Assembly (NCBI RefSeq): GCF_048771995.1
Contig: NC_133059.1
Coordinates: forward strand, 3,957,001 to 4,021,000
Direction: 5' to 3'
Length of the DNA: 64,000 nucleotides
Source of the DNA: Taeniopygia guttata
Lineage: Eukaryota; Chordata; Aves; Passeriformes; Estrildidae
Shown: positions 21,495 through 36,481 of the stretch, in pieces
Position numbering within the stretch: position 1 is the stretch's first letter
Layout of the letters: every line of letters begins with the position of its first letter
Translations under genes and position numbers: made by a program
Notes under the pieces: generated by a model
Databases searched by the model: none
Told to the model about the DNA's origin: nothing
What the model saw: the letters and a program-made list of their open reading frames with translations, nothing else

Positions 21495-22260
21495 AATTTG
21501 GGGACACTGGGGGACATTGGGGGGCACTGGGGGGGCACTGGGGGACACTGGGGGGCACTGGGGGGGCACTGGGGGGGCACTGGGGGGCACTGGGGGGACA
21601 TTGGGGTGGCACTGGGGGCACTGGGGGGGCACTGGGGGGGCACTGGGGGACACTGGGGGGCACTGGGGGGACATTGGGGTGGCACTGGGGGGCACTGGGG
21701 GATACTGGGGGACACTGGGGGGCACATTGGGGGCACTGGGGGATACTGGGGGATACTGGGGGGCACTGGGGGACACTGGGGGATACTGGGGGACACTGGG
21801 GGGACATTGGGGGGACACTGGGGGGATACTGGGGGGGACACTGGGGGCACTGGGGGATACTGGGACACCGCCCCCGGTGACACCGGGACCCCCCGTGGGT
21901 GACACCGAGACCCCCCCGGTGACCCCGGGACCCCCCCGGCGACACCGGGACCCCCGTGGGAGACACCGGAACCCCCCCCGGTGACACCGAGGCTCCTCCC
22001 GGGGGTGACAGCGGGACCCCCGGGGGTGACACCGGGACCCCCTGGAGTGACACCGGGACCCCCCCGGTGACACCGGGACCCCCGGGGGTGACACCGAGAC
22101 CCCCGTGGGTGACACCGTGACCCCCGTGGGTGACACCGGGCCCCCCCGGGAGTGACACCGGGACCCCCGTGGATGACACCGGGACCCCCGGGGGTGACAC
22201 CGGGACCCCCCCGGTGACACCGGGACCCCCCCGGGAGTGACCCCGGGACCCCCCGGTGCC
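21495..22260. repeat. Intergenic arrays between OPA3 and GIPR
   Basis: GGGGGACACTGGGGGGCACTG units at 21495-21870 pass into GGTGACACCGGGACCCCCC units at 21880-22250. This is the likely position of the human neighbours GPR4 and EML2, but neither was seen. Confidence 0.9.
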
Positions 22261-22428
22261 ACCGAGGCTCCTCCCGGGGGCGGTCCCCGCCCCTGCCGGT
22301 GCCACCCGAGGGTGACAGAGGCACGCGCGGAGCCGGGACCGGTGACACGGGCCGGGAGGGGACGGGGACAGCGACACCGCAGCCCCGGGGACACTTCGGG
22401 ACCCCCCGGGGGACACCCCAGGGCCACC

Positions 22429-25400
22429 ATGGGCCAGCGGGTGGCGACCCCCGCCCCGCCGGGCCACGTCCCGCCCGGAGCAGAGGTGAGACCCCCGCGA
22501 CGTCCCCTGATGTCTCTCATTGTCCCCCGATGTCCCTCGATGTCCTCCTTTGTCCCTTGATGTCCCTGCTGTCCCCTGATGTCCCTCATTGTCCCTCGAT
22601 GTCCCCTCGATGTCCCTGCTGTCCCCCCACGTCCCCTGATGTCCCTCATTGTCCCTCATTGTCCCCCGATGTCCCTCATTGTCCCTCGATGTCCTCCGAT
22701 GTCCCTCGATGTCCCCCATTGTCCCTCGATGTCCCTTGATGTCCCCTGATGACCCTCGACGTCCTCCTTTGTCCCCTGATGTCCCCGCTGTCCCCGCTGT
22801 CCCCGCTGTCCCCTCACTGTCCCCGCTGTCCCCTCACCATCCCCGCTGTCCCCACTGTCCCCCCGCTGTCCCCTGATGTCCCCGCTGTCCCCTGATGTCC
22901 CCGCTGTCCCCTCTCTGTCCCCGCTGTCCCCTCGATGTCCCCGCTGTCCCCGCTGTCCCCGCTGTCCCCAGGAGCGCTCCGCCCGCGCCACCGTTGTCGC
23001 CTGGCGCCGGTACCGTCAGACCTGCGAGCTGCAGCTGCGCCTGACCCCGCCCGCGCCAGGTGAGCGGCCACACCTGACCGGGGTGGGGACACCTGGGGAC
23101 AGCCCGGTGACACCGCCACCCCTCGGCAGGACCCGTCTGCAACCGCACCTTCGACCTGTACGCGTGTTGGGGGGACGCTGTCCCCAACAGCACCGCCACT
23201 GTCCCCTGCCCCTGGTACCTGCCCTGGTACCACCGAGGTGAGGCACCTGCCAGGTGGGGACACCTGGGCGGGGACACCTGGCAGGGATGGGGACACCTGG
23301 GCGGGTGGGGACACCTGGCAGGGGTGGGGACACCTGGGCGGGATGGGGACATTGGGGGGGACACCTGAGCGGGATGGGGACATGGGAGGGGACACCTGGC
23401 AGGGATGGGGACACCTGGGCGGGATGGGGACACCTGGGCGGGATGGGGACACCTGGGCAGGTGGGGACACTGGGCACGGGTGGGGACACGGGTGGGGACA
23501 CGGGAATTGTACCTGCCCTGGTAGCACCGAGGTGAGGCGGAGGGGACATTGGGGACAGCCGGGAGGGGACACCGGGGACAGCCGGAGGTGACACCGGGGA
23601 CAGCCGGGAGGGGACACGGGGGACAGCCGGAGGTGACACCGCCACCACAGTGCAGGGCGGGGTGGTGGCGCGGCGCTGCGGCCACGACGCGCGGTGGGTG
23701 ACAGACGACAGCGGCAGGACATGGCAGGACAATTCCCAGTGCGAGGACCTGGCGGAGATACAGCCCCTGGAGGTGGGGACAGGAGGGGACAGGGAGGGGA
23801 CAGAGAGGGGACAGGGAGGGGACAGGGAGGGGACAGGGAGGGGACAGGGAGGGGACAGAGAGGGGACAAAGGGGGGACAGGGAGGGGACAGAGTGGGGAC
23901 AGAGAGGGGACAGGGAGGGGACAGGGAGGGGACAGAGGGGGGATAGAGGGGGGACAGAGGGGGGACAGAGAGCGGACAGGGAGGGGACAGGGAGGGGACA
24001 GGGAGGGGACGCCACAGGGGACAGCGGGGGTGACACGGTTCGGTGCCACCGCGCGGTGCCACCACGCCGGGAGGTGCCACGTGCCCGTGGCTGTCACACG
24101 CCGTGCCCCGCGCGTGTCACCCGGAGCGCAGCGTGACACCGGGTGGTGACACCGGGTGGTGACACCGGGTGGTGGCACCGGGTGGCGGCGGCGCCTGCGC
24201 TGGCACGTGTGTCACCGCCGGTGTCGCGCTGTGCCCCGTGTCCCGTGTCCCCTGCGCCGTGCCGTGTCCCCCGCTGTGTCCCCGTGTCCCCCGCCGTGTC
24301 CCCGTGTCCCCCGCCGTGTCCCCGTGTCCCTTGCTGTCCCCGTGCTGTGCCGTGTCCCCGTGTCGCCCTCTCCCCCTGTCCTCATGTCCCTGTGTCACCC
24401 GTGTCCCACTGCCACCCTGTCCCTGTGTCCCCATGTCCCCCCTGTCCCGATGTCCCCGTGTCCGTGTCCCCGTGTCCCCTGTCCTCGTGTCCCTGTCCCC
24501 GTGTCCCCATGTCCCCTGTCCCCGTGTCCGTGTCCCCGTGTCCCCGCAGCGCCAGGTGTGGCTGCTGGAGCAGTTCCGCCTCCTCTACACCGTGGGGTAC
24601 TCACTGTCCCTCGTGGCGCTGCTGGTGGCACTGCTGCTGCTGCTGCTGCTCAGGTGGGACACCTGGGGACACACCTGGGGACACCTGGGGGCACCTGGGA
24701 ACACATGGGGACACCTGGGGCACCTGGGGGCACCTGGGGGCAACTGGGGACACCTGGGGGATGTCACCTGGGGATGTCACACCTGGGGGATGTCACACCT
24801 GGGGAACGTCACGCCCTGGCGGTGTCACGCGTGTCCCGCGTCACGCGTGTCCCGCGTCACGCGTGTCCTGCAGGCGGCTGCGCTGCACGCGGAACCTGAT
24901 CCACGCCAACCTGTTCGCGTCCTTCGCGCTGCGCGCCGGCGCCATCCTCACGCGTGACGCGCTCCTGCCCCACGGCCACGGCCACCCCCTGCAGCTGCTG
25001 GGCCGGCAGGTGGGCGGGGACACACGTGGGGACACCCACGGGAGGGAGGGGACTGCCACGGGACATGGGGACACCCGCAGAAGGGAGGGGACACCCATGG
25101 AACATGGGGACACCCGCGGGGACACTCGTGGGGGCGGCCACGGGGCGGGGGGACGCACGTGGGGACGGCCACGGGAGGGAGGGGACACCCGTGGAACATG
25201 GGGACACCCACAGGGACACTCGTGGGGGCGGGTGACACCCATGGGGACACCCATGGGAGCAGGGGACACCTCTGGAACAGGGGGACACCCGTGGGGACAC
25301 CCACAGGAGGGAGGGGACACCCAGGGGACACCCAGGGGAGGCAGGGGACACCCAGGGGATACTCGTGGGGTGGGAGGGGACACTCGTGTGGTGGGAGGGG

Positions 25401-27441
25401 ACACCCACGGGAGGGAGGGGACACCCACGGAACATGGGGACACCCGCGGGGACACTTGTGGGGTGGGAGGGGACACCCACAGGAGGGAGGGGACACTCAC
25501 AGGGACACTCGTGGGGTGGGAGGGGACACCCAGGGGACACCCAGGGGACACCCAGGGGAGGGAGGGGACACTCGTGGGGTTGGAGGGGACACCCAGGGGA
25601 GGCAGGGACACCCACGGGACACGGGTGGCGTGGCGCAGGCGGGCCCCGCGTGCCGCGTGGCGCAGAGCGTGGCGCAGTACTGCGTGGGCGCCAACTACGC
25701 CTGGGCCACGGCCGAGGGGCTGTTCCTGCTGCGGCTGCTGCTGGCGGCGAGCCCGGCCCGGGGCTGCCTGCCCGGGTACCTGCTGCTGGGCTGGGGTGAG
25801 ACACCTGTCACCGTGTCATTGTCATCTGTGTCACCGTGTCACCTGTGTCACATCCACCCGTGTCACTGTGTCACTGTGTCACTGTGTCATTGTGTTACCT
25901 GTGTTACCTGTGGTACCTGTGTTATCTGTGCCCGGCCCGGCACTGCCTGCTCGGTTACCTGTTGCTGGGCTGGGGTGAGACACCTGTCATTGTCACCTAC
26001 CCATGTCACCGTGTCACCTGTGTCACATCCACCCGTGTCACTGTGTCACCCGTGTCACCGTTTCACTGTCACCGTTTCACTGTCACCCTTGTCAGCGTGT
26101 CACCTGTGCTATCCGTGCCACCTCCTGTCCCCCCCACCGTGTCCCCAGCCAGGTGTGTCCCCCCCGCCAGGTGTCCCCGTGCTCTTCGTGGTGCCCTGGG
26201 TGGTGCTGCGCCACCTGTACGACAACGAGGGGTGAGGCCACCACCTGTCCCCACCTGTTCCCCCACACCTGTCCCTCACCTGTCCCTCACCTGTCCCACC
26301 TGTCCCACCTGTCCCACATGTCCCACCTGTCCCACCTGTCCCGGTGACACCTGTATTTCGGGGACAGGTGTTGGGAGCGCAATGACAAGGTGGCGGTCTG
26401 GTGGCTGATCCGCTGTCCCATCCTGGTGGCCGTCGCGGTGGGTGACATCGCCGGGGGGTGTGCCAGGGGTCACCGCGGGGTCACTGCGGGGTCACCGCGG
26501 GGTCACCGCCCGTGTCCCCTCCCCCGGCCCAGGTGAACTTCGTGGTGTTCGTGCGGATCCTGCGGATCCTGGTGGCCAAGGTGCGCGCGCGGCAGGTGGC
26601 CCGCGGGGACACGCGGCTCAGGTGGGGACACTGGGGGGGACACTGGGGGGGTGGGGACACTGGGGGGGACACCTGGGGGGTGGCTGGCTCAGGTGGGGAC
26701 ACCTGGCTCAGGTGTGTCCCAACGCCCGGGTGTGTCCCCAAATGCCCCTGGGAGTGTCCCCAGCTGTGTCCCCTTACCCGGGGTTGTCCCCACGGTGTCC
26801 CCACGGTGTCCCCATGGTGTCCCCAAGCCCGGAGGTTGTCCCCATGGTGTCCCCACGGTGTCCCCACAGTGTCCCCACGCCCAGGGTTGTCCCAGCTGTG
26901 TCCCCACAGTGTCCCCACGCCCAGGGGGTGTCCCGGCCGTGTCCCCACGCTGTCCCAGTCGTATCCCCACACTGTCCCCGCGTGTCCCCGCAGGCTGGCG
27001 CGCTCCACGCTGACGCTGATCCCCCTTCTCGGGGTGCACGAGGTGATTTTCGCCCTGGCCGGGGAGGCGGAGGCGGGCGGGGGCAGCCTGAGGCTGGCGC
27101 GGCTCTGCCTTCACCTGCTGCTCACCTCGGCGCAGGTGAGCTGGGGACACCCCCCGTTACCGGGGCACCCCTGGGACCCCCACCCACCCAAACCTGTCCC
27201 CCCAGGGCCTGGTGGTCAGCGTCCTCTACTGCTTCACCAACAAGGAGGTGCGTCCGTCGGGGCCCGGGGGTTCCTGTCGCGACAGGGCCATGGCCGGTGA
27301 CACCTGTCGCGACGTGCCGCCCCCCAGGTGCAGGCCGAGCTGCGGCGGGGGTGGCAGCGCTGCCGGTTTGGGGTCGCCGGTGTCGCCCCCCGGGACCCCC
27401 CGAGGCGGGGACAACGGGCGGCGGTGGAGAGCGGCTGCTGA
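22429..27441 (+). CDS. GIPR: GIP receptor-like class B G-protein-coupled receptor
   Basis: Seven-helix secretin-family receptor; gene position next to OPA3 and FBXO46/QPCTL supports gastric inhibitory polypeptide receptor. Exons: 22429..22485, 22972..23059, 23130..23237, 23651..23772, 24550..24653, 24874..25009, 25639..25795, 26171..26231, 26368..26437, 26533..26621, 26994..27135, 27206..27247, 27328..27441; phase closes at 429 residues (human 466). The ectodomain has six Cys with NRTF and C-P-W-Y-L-P-W. Helices follow: YTVGYSLSL (TM1), [15 protein letters not shown] (TM2), [10 protein letters not shown] (TM3), YLLLGWG (TM4), [17 protein letters not shown] (TM6), [14 protein letters not shown] (TM7/H8). 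The first exon (Kozak GCCACCATGG) encodes no hydrophobic signal peptide, so the start is doubtful. Other glucagon-family receptors are possible but synteny favours GIPR. Confidence 0.87.
22495..22965. repeat. GIPR intron 1 array
   Basis: TGTCCCTCATTGTCCCTCGA and CCCCGCTGTCCCCGCTGT units fill the whole intron; no signal-peptide exon can be found in it. Confidence 0.88.
23240..24540. repeat. GIPR introns 3 and 4 arrays
   Basis: Intron 3: GGGATGGGGACACCTGGGC units (23255-23510). Intron 4: AGGGAGGGGAC units of 10-11 bp (23775-24010), then GTGTCCCCGTGTCCC (24230-24540). Confidence 0.85.
25011..25630. repeat. GIPR intron 6 array
   Basis: GGAGGGGACACCCACGGG and CACTCGTGGGGTGGGAGG units starting right after the exon 6 donor. 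Confidence 0.88.
25929..26060 (+). repeat. Partial copy of GIPR exon 7 end with its donor
   Basis: 25929-25975 repeats the last roughly 45 bp of exon 7 (A-R[12 protein letters not shown]), including a GTGAGACACCTGTCA donor. The similarity runs on into intron (GTGTCACATCCACCCGTGTCA), so the unit is about 178 bp. The copy has a usable donor but no acceptor. Confidence 0.92.
26625..26985. repeat. GIPR intron 10 array
   Basis: GGGGACACTGGGGGG units and then CCCCACGGTGTCCCCA units up to the exon 11 acceptor. Confidence 0.8.
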
Positions 27442-27454
27442 GGGGGGCGGGGGG

Positions 27455-27955
27455 CACCTGGGGGGCACCTGGGGGTCCTTGGGGAGCACCTGGGGGTGCT
27501 GGGGGTCACCTGTGGGTCCTGGGGGGCAACTGGGGGTGTTGGGGGTCACCTGTGGGGGCACCTGGGGGTCCCTGGGGAGCACCTGTGGGTGCTGGGGGTC
27601 ACCTGTGGGTCCTGGGGGTGTTGGGGGGCACCTGGGGGTGTTTGGGGTCACCTATGGGGGCACCTGGGGTTCCTTGGAAAGCACCTGTGGGTGCTGGGGG
27701 TGTTGGGGGGCACCTGTGGGTCCTGGGGGGCACCTGGTGGGTACCTGTGGGTCCTGGGGGTGTTGGGGGGGGCACCTGGGGGTGTTTGGGGTCACCTATG
27801 GGGGCACCTGGGGGTCCTTGGGGAGCACCTGTGGGTGCTGGGGGTCACCTGTGGGTCCTGGGAGTGTTTGGGGTCACCTATGGGGGCACCTAAGGTTCCT
27901 TGGAAAGCACCTGTGGGTCCTGGGGGTGTTGGGGGGCACCTGTGGGTGCTGGGGA
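27455..27955. repeat. GIPR 3' UTR minisatellite
   Basis: CACCTGTGGGTCCTGGGGG units in higher-order blocks. If the AATAAA at 28087 serves GIPR, this array is transcribed in the 3' UTR. Confidence 0.85.
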
Positions 27956-28086
27956 TGGGCGAGTCCTCAAAAGTTTTGGTTGCGGGGAATGGGGGGTGGT
28001 TTGGTTCAATTTGGGGTGAAATCCTGGGGATTTGGGTGTTTGGGGGCGGGGGGGGCACACGGGGGTCGCGGCTTTGTACCCTAAAA

Positions 28087-28092
28087 AATAAA
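28087..28092 (+). terminator. GIPR polyadenylation signal (probable)
   Basis: AATAAA 645 bp past the GIPR stop and just before the FBXO46 CpG island. Confidence 0.7.
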
Positions 28093-28145
28093 CCACGTGA
28101 CCCCGGGGGGCGCCGCGCCGCCATTGTGTGTCTGTGAGGGGGGGA

Positions 28146-28368
28146 ACTACAACTCCCAGCACGCCCCGCGGCGCCGAACGGCACGGGCGCGAACTACAGC
28201 TCCCGTGAGGCGCCGCGCGGCCGCCCGCAGCCCGGCGAGCGCGAACTACAGCTCCCGTGAAGCCTCGCGCGGGCGCAGGCGCGGAGCGCGGCGGGCCCCG
28301 GGCGCAGGCGCGGCGGGGCACCCCGGAAGCGGCCGGAGAGGCGGAGCGGCCGCGCCCGGCACGGCCCG
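28146..28368 (+). promoter_or_regulatory. FBXO46 promoter with three ZNF143-type motifs and a noncoding first exon
   Basis: Three spaced motifs: ACTACAACTCCCAGCACGC (28146..28164), ACTACAGCTCCCGTGAGGC (from 28193) and a third from 28245. These match the ZNF143/Staf element found at many housekeeping starts. A CpG-rich stretch then ends in a G|GTGAGC donor after 28368, which can splice to the acceptor at 29418 before the FBXO46 start. Confidence 0.65.
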
Positions 28369-28727
28369 GTGAGCGGGGGAGGGGCGGCGGCACCGGGTGG
28401 GGCCCGGCCGCCGCGGGAGGGGCAGGCCCGTGGGCGTGGGGGCCTCGCGGGACGCTCCCCGGGGCGTGCGGGCCTGGGAGAGGCCTAACGGCGGGGACAG
28501 CGGGGGTCCTCAGGGGGGGAACCCGGTGCGCCCGGAGGCTCCGGCGGTGTCCCCGCGCTGCCAGGGCCCGTTAACGCCTCCTCCCCACCGGACACTGGCG
28601 CCGGTTCCCGCCCCCCCCCCTCCAAAACCGGGGCTCCCCCCCCCCCCTCCCCTCCCGGGGCCCACGCGGGACCGGGACCGGCCGGGCCACGCCCCCTCCT
28701 GGAAGCCCCGCCCCCGCGCGCCGCCGT

Positions 28728-28737
28728 CCATATATGG
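28728..28737 (+). promoter_or_regulatory. CArG box (serum response element) upstream of FBXO46
   Basis: Perfect CCATATATGG in CpG-rich DNA with a reverse CCAAT box at 28762-28766. It lies in FBXO46 intron 1 if the 28368 donor is used; an alternative promoter is possible. Confidence 0.55.
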
Positions 28738-28904
28738 GCATGGCCCGAACGCCGCGCGCTGATTGGCCGCTGGCCGGGTGGGCGGAGGCGTTCAGCGGGA
28801 GGGGCGTGGTCTTCTCCGGGGTGTGGGCGGGGCGTGAGGAGGGGCGGGGCGTAACGGGCCCGGGGGGCGGGGCTTGAGGCGCGCGTGGGGGGGGGGGTGC
28901 AGCC

Positions 28905-29395
28905 CCACGATGTCCCCAAGGGTCCTCAAGTGTCCCCCCGGTGTCCCCAAGTGTCCTCCAATGTCCCCAAGTGTCCTACTGGTGTCCCCCAGCTGTCCCC
29001 GAGTGTCCTCTGGCATCCCCAAGTCTCCCCCCAGGTGTCCCCAAGCATCCCCCCAGTGTACCCCAGGTGTCCCCCAGTGTCCCTGAGTGTCCCCGAACGT
29101 CCCCCTGGTGTCCCCCAGGTGTAGCCGAGTGTCCTCTGGCATCCCCAAGGCTCCCCCCGGTGTCCCCAAGCATCCCCCCAGTGTCCCCCAGGTGTCCCCG
29201 AGTGTCCCCCAGGTGTCCCCCAGTGTCCCTGAGTGTCCCCTGGTGTCCCCGAGCTCCCCCCCAGTGTCCCCCAGGTGTCCCCCAGGTGTCCCCGAGTGTC
29301 CCCCAGGTGTCCCCGAACATCCCCCTGGTGTCCCCCAGGTGTACCCGAGTGTCCCCCAGGTGTCCCCCAGTGTCCCTGAGTGTCCCCCTGGTGTC
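28905..29395. repeat. Array before FBXO46 coding exon
   Basis: CCCCAGGTGTCCCCGAGTGTCC units filling the putative intron 1 up to the CTCGCAG acceptor. Confidence 0.85.
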
Positions 29396-29463
29396 ACTGC
29401 CTCTCTCCTCCCTCGCAGGCCCGGGCGGCCCCGGCGGCGTGGCCGTGCCATGCGGCGCTGCCG

Positions 29464-31170
29464 ATGGAGCCCAACGCCTTCCCGCAGCTGCAGCTCTGGT
29501 GCCCGCGGCCCTTTGGCACCTTCTCGCAGAACAAGCCATGCGCCCCCGCCGCCGCCACCACCACCTCCGCTCCCACCGCCCCGTCGCCGCCACGCAAACC
29601 CCTGAGCTGCCGCCCCACCGAAAACACCCCCCCGGAGCCCCCCGAGCCCGGCCCGGCGCCGGCTGCGGCCGCTGAGGACGGGCGGGTGCTGCTGGACACG
29701 TGGTACGTCATCAAGCCGGGCAACACCAAGGAGAAGGTGGCGTTCTTCGTGGCGCACCAGTGCGGCAGCGGCGCCGGCGGCCGCGCCAGCACCATGAAGG
29801 TCAAGGGCAACTGGGGCAGCGACAGCTCCAAGGCCAAGCGGCGCCGGCGCTGCCACGACCCCAAAGCCGCGCCCGGCTGGGCCGCCAACGCCGGGGACGC
29901 CGCCAAGGACCCGGCGAAGGACACCGACGACACGCCGGACCTGCTGTCGGTGGCGGAGATGGTGGCGCTGGTGGAGCGTCGTGCGGCGCTGGCCCTGCAG
30001 AGCCTCCCGCGGCCCTGCGACGCGCCGGCCCCGCTGGTGCTGCTGGAAGCGCCGGGCGGCCCCGAGTGCCGGCGCGTGGCCGCCGCCGTGGCGCAGTTTG
30101 AGTCACAGCAGCAACGCCGGTGCGAGCGCGGCGAGGCGCGGCCCAACGGGTTGTGCCGCGGCGGCGGCGGTGGTGGCGCCAACGATTGCAACGCGGGCGC
30201 AACGGCGGCGCCCGGAGAGGTGCGGATCGCCTTCCGCATCTCCAGCGGGCGTGAACCACGTGGCGGCGGCGCCGCGAGCGCCGGTGGTGCCGCGCCGGAG
30301 CGACCGCGCGCGCTGGGCGCCAAGGACCAGATCACCTGCGACCTGTACCGGCTGGTGAGCCCGGCGCGCGCCGGCGTGGAGCTGCTGCTGGCCGCCAAGG
30401 GGGACACGGACGGCACCGATGAGGCGCCGGTAGCGACCGAGGCGAGTGGCGGTGTTGCCGAAAGCGCCGCGGCGTCGGCGTCGGCATCGCGGGACTGCGC
30501 GTCCGGCTTCCACGTGGACGTGGTGGTGACGGGCGTGGTGGACCAGTGCGTGTTCTTCGGCAAGGACAGCGCCAAGCAGGTGACGGAGGAGACGGTGCGG
30601 CTGCCGGACGAGCCGCCGCCGCCCGGACAGCTCTTCCTGCTGCCCGGCCGGCCCGAGGAGCCGGCGGCCGGCGCGGCGGCACCGGGCCGGGACGCGCCCG
30701 GGGACCCGGCGCTGTGCCGGCTGTACCGGCACGTGTCGCACGATTTCCTGGAGATCCGCTTCAAGATCCAGCGGCTGCTGGAGCCGCGGCAGTACATGCT
30801 GCTGCTGCCCGAGCACGTCATGGTGAAGATCTTCAGCTACCTGCCCACGCAGGCGCTGGCCGCCCTCAAGTGCTCGTGCCACTACTTCAAGCAGATCATC
30901 GAGACGTTCGGCGTGCAGGCCACGGACTCGCGGTGGAACCGGGACCCGCTGTACCGCGACGACCCCTGCAAGCAGTGCAAGAAGCGCTACGAGCGCGGGG
31001 ACGTGTCGCTGTGCCGCTGGCACCCCAAGCCCTACCACCACGACCTGCCCTACGGCCGCTCCTACTGGATGTGCTGCCGCCGGCCGGACCGGGAGGCGCC
31101 GGGCTGCCGGACGGGGCTGCACGACAACAACTGGGTGCACCCGGCCGGCCGCAGGGAGGACGGCAGGTGA
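29464..31170 (+). CDS. FBXO46: F-box only protein 46
   Basis: Substrate adaptor of an SCF (SKP1-CUL1-F-box) ubiquitin ligase. A single uninterrupted coding exon gives 568 residues (human 603). The N-terminus (FPQLQLWCPRPFGTFSQNKP), the block DTWYVIKPGNTKEKVAFFVA and the motif DLLSVAEMVALVE match human FBXO46. The F-box lies at about residues 440-490 (LPEHVMVKIFSYLPTQALAA). The conserved Cys-rich C-terminus follows (CKQCKKRYERGDVSLCRWHP and a WMCCRR motif). The acceptor at 29416-29418 (CTCGCAG) precedes the start. An upstream ATG at 29450 in a different frame overlaps the start. Ala/Gly/Pro linkers are enlarged by GC pressure, and the antisense strand is also open for over 1 kb as a by-product. 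Confidence 0.97.
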   Translation: MEPNAFPQLQLWCPRPFGTFSQNKPCAPAAATTTSAPTAPSPPRKPLSCRPTENTPPEPPEPGPAPAAAAEDGRVLLDTWYVIKPGNTKEKVAFFVAHQCGSGAGGRASTMKVKGNWGSDSSKAKRRRRCHDPKAAPGWAANAGDAAKDPAKDTDDTPDLLSVAEMVALVERRAALALQSLPRPCDAPAPLVLLEAPGGPECRRVAAAVAQFESQQQRRCERGEARPNGLCRGGGGGGANDCNAGATAAPGEVRIAFRISSGREPRGGGAASAGGAAPERPRALGAKDQITCDLYRLVSPARAGVELLLAAKGDTDGTDEAPVATEASGGVAESAAASASASRDCASGFHVDVVVTGVVDQCVFFGKDSAKQVTEETVRLPDEPPPPGQLFLLPGRPEEPAAGAAAPGRDAPGDPALCRLYRHVSHDFLEIRFKIQRLLEPRQYMLLLPEHVMVKIFSYLPTQALAALKCSCHYFKQIIETFGVQATDSRWNRDPLYRDDPCKQCKKRYERGDVSLCRWHPKPYHHDLPYGRSYWMCCRRPDREAPGCRTGLHDNNWVHPAGRREDGR

Positions 31171-31389
31171 AGGATGGACGGATGGACGCGCGGACGGACG
31201 GACGGAGCGGGGAGGGGGAAAAGCCGCGGAAGGATTTGGGGAGGGGGAGAAAAAAAAAAAAAAAAAAAGAGGAACGGAAAGGTCCAGAGTGGAAGCGTGG
31301 AACGGGGAAGGTGTGGGGTGGAAGTGTGGGGTCGGCGGTGGCGGTGTCACCAGCTGGGGTGGTGGTCACAGGGAGGTGACATTTCTTTC

Positions 31390-31865
31390 CAGGATGGAGG
31401 ACAATGGGGACAGCCCAGTGGCGATGTCCCCAGCCAAGTTGGTGGCCCTATTGGGGTGACATTGCTCTCCAGGATGGAGGAAAATGGGGACAGCCCAGTG
31501 GTGATGTCCCCAGCTAGGTTGGTGGCACCTGAAGGGTGACATTCTCCTCCAGGATGGCGTCCCCATGGAGGACAACGGGGACAGCCCAGTGGCGATGTCC
31601 CCAGCTAGACTGGTGGCCCCAAGGAGGGTGACATTCCCCTCCAGCATGCTGTCCCCATGGAGGATCAGCCCAATGGTGGTGTCCCCAGCTAGGCTGGTGA
31701 GGCGCCTCTGAAGGGTGACATTCCCCTCCAGGGTGGTGTCCCCGTGGAGGACAACGGGGACAGCCCAGCGGCGATGTCCCCAGCTAGGTTGGTGGCACCT
31801 GAAGGGTGACATTCCCCTCCAGGATGGTGTCCCCGTGGAGGACAATGGGGACAGCCCAGTGGCAA
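31390..31865. repeat. 80-95 bp minisatellite 3' of FBXO46
   Basis: Five to six units of about 80-95 bp, each with GGGGACAGCCCAGTGGCGAT and CCCCAGCTAGGTTGGTGGC phrases, in the FBXO46 3' UTR or just beyond it. An A-run of about 19 lies at 31250-31268. No AATAAA was found before QPCTL. Confidence 0.9.
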
Positions 31866-32195
31866 TTGTCCCCAGCTGGGCGGGTGGCCACAGGGGGGTG
31901 ACATCCCGTGTCCCTGTGTCCATCCCATGTCGCTGTGTCCATCCCGTGTCCCCCTGTCCCCCCCGTGTCCCCCTGCCCCCTCCGTGTCCCTCTGTCCCCC
32001 CTTTTCCCCCCCTTTGTCCCCCTGTCCCCCTCCCGTCCCTTGTCACCCCCCCATGGGCGTGGCCTCCACAAGCCCCGCCCCCCTCCCAATCCCCGCGCTC
32101 CCCGTCTCCGCGCGCCGCCCCGCCCCTCCGTGGCCCCGCCCCTCGCCAGCCATTGGCCCCCGCCGGCCCCGCCCCCGGCAGGCCCCGCCCCCGCC

Positions 32196-36348
<4,153 letters not shown>

Positions 36349-36449
36349 CCCCCCCGGCCCCAAAAACCCCACAAAAACCCCAAAAACCTCAAAGAAACCC
36401 CAAAACCACAAAAAATCACCAAAAGAACCCCAAAACCACTGGAATTCCA

Positions 36450-36455
36450 TTTATT
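36450..36455 (-). terminator. DLL3 polyadenylation signal
   Basis: AATAAA on the minus strand, 27 bp past the DLL3 stop and 102 bp from the QPCTL stop on the other strand. Confidence 0.8.
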
Positions 36456-36481
36456 GCCTGGATTTGGGGGCACACCTGGGG

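Noticed and set aside
29394-30821. 475-codon antisense frame over FBXO46
   Set aside because: Shadow of a GC-rich coding exon; no independent start context or homology.
31250-31270. A-run after FBXO46 as a retrocopy tail
   Set aside because: No target-site duplication or upstream retrocopy; probably a simple A tract in the 3' UTR.
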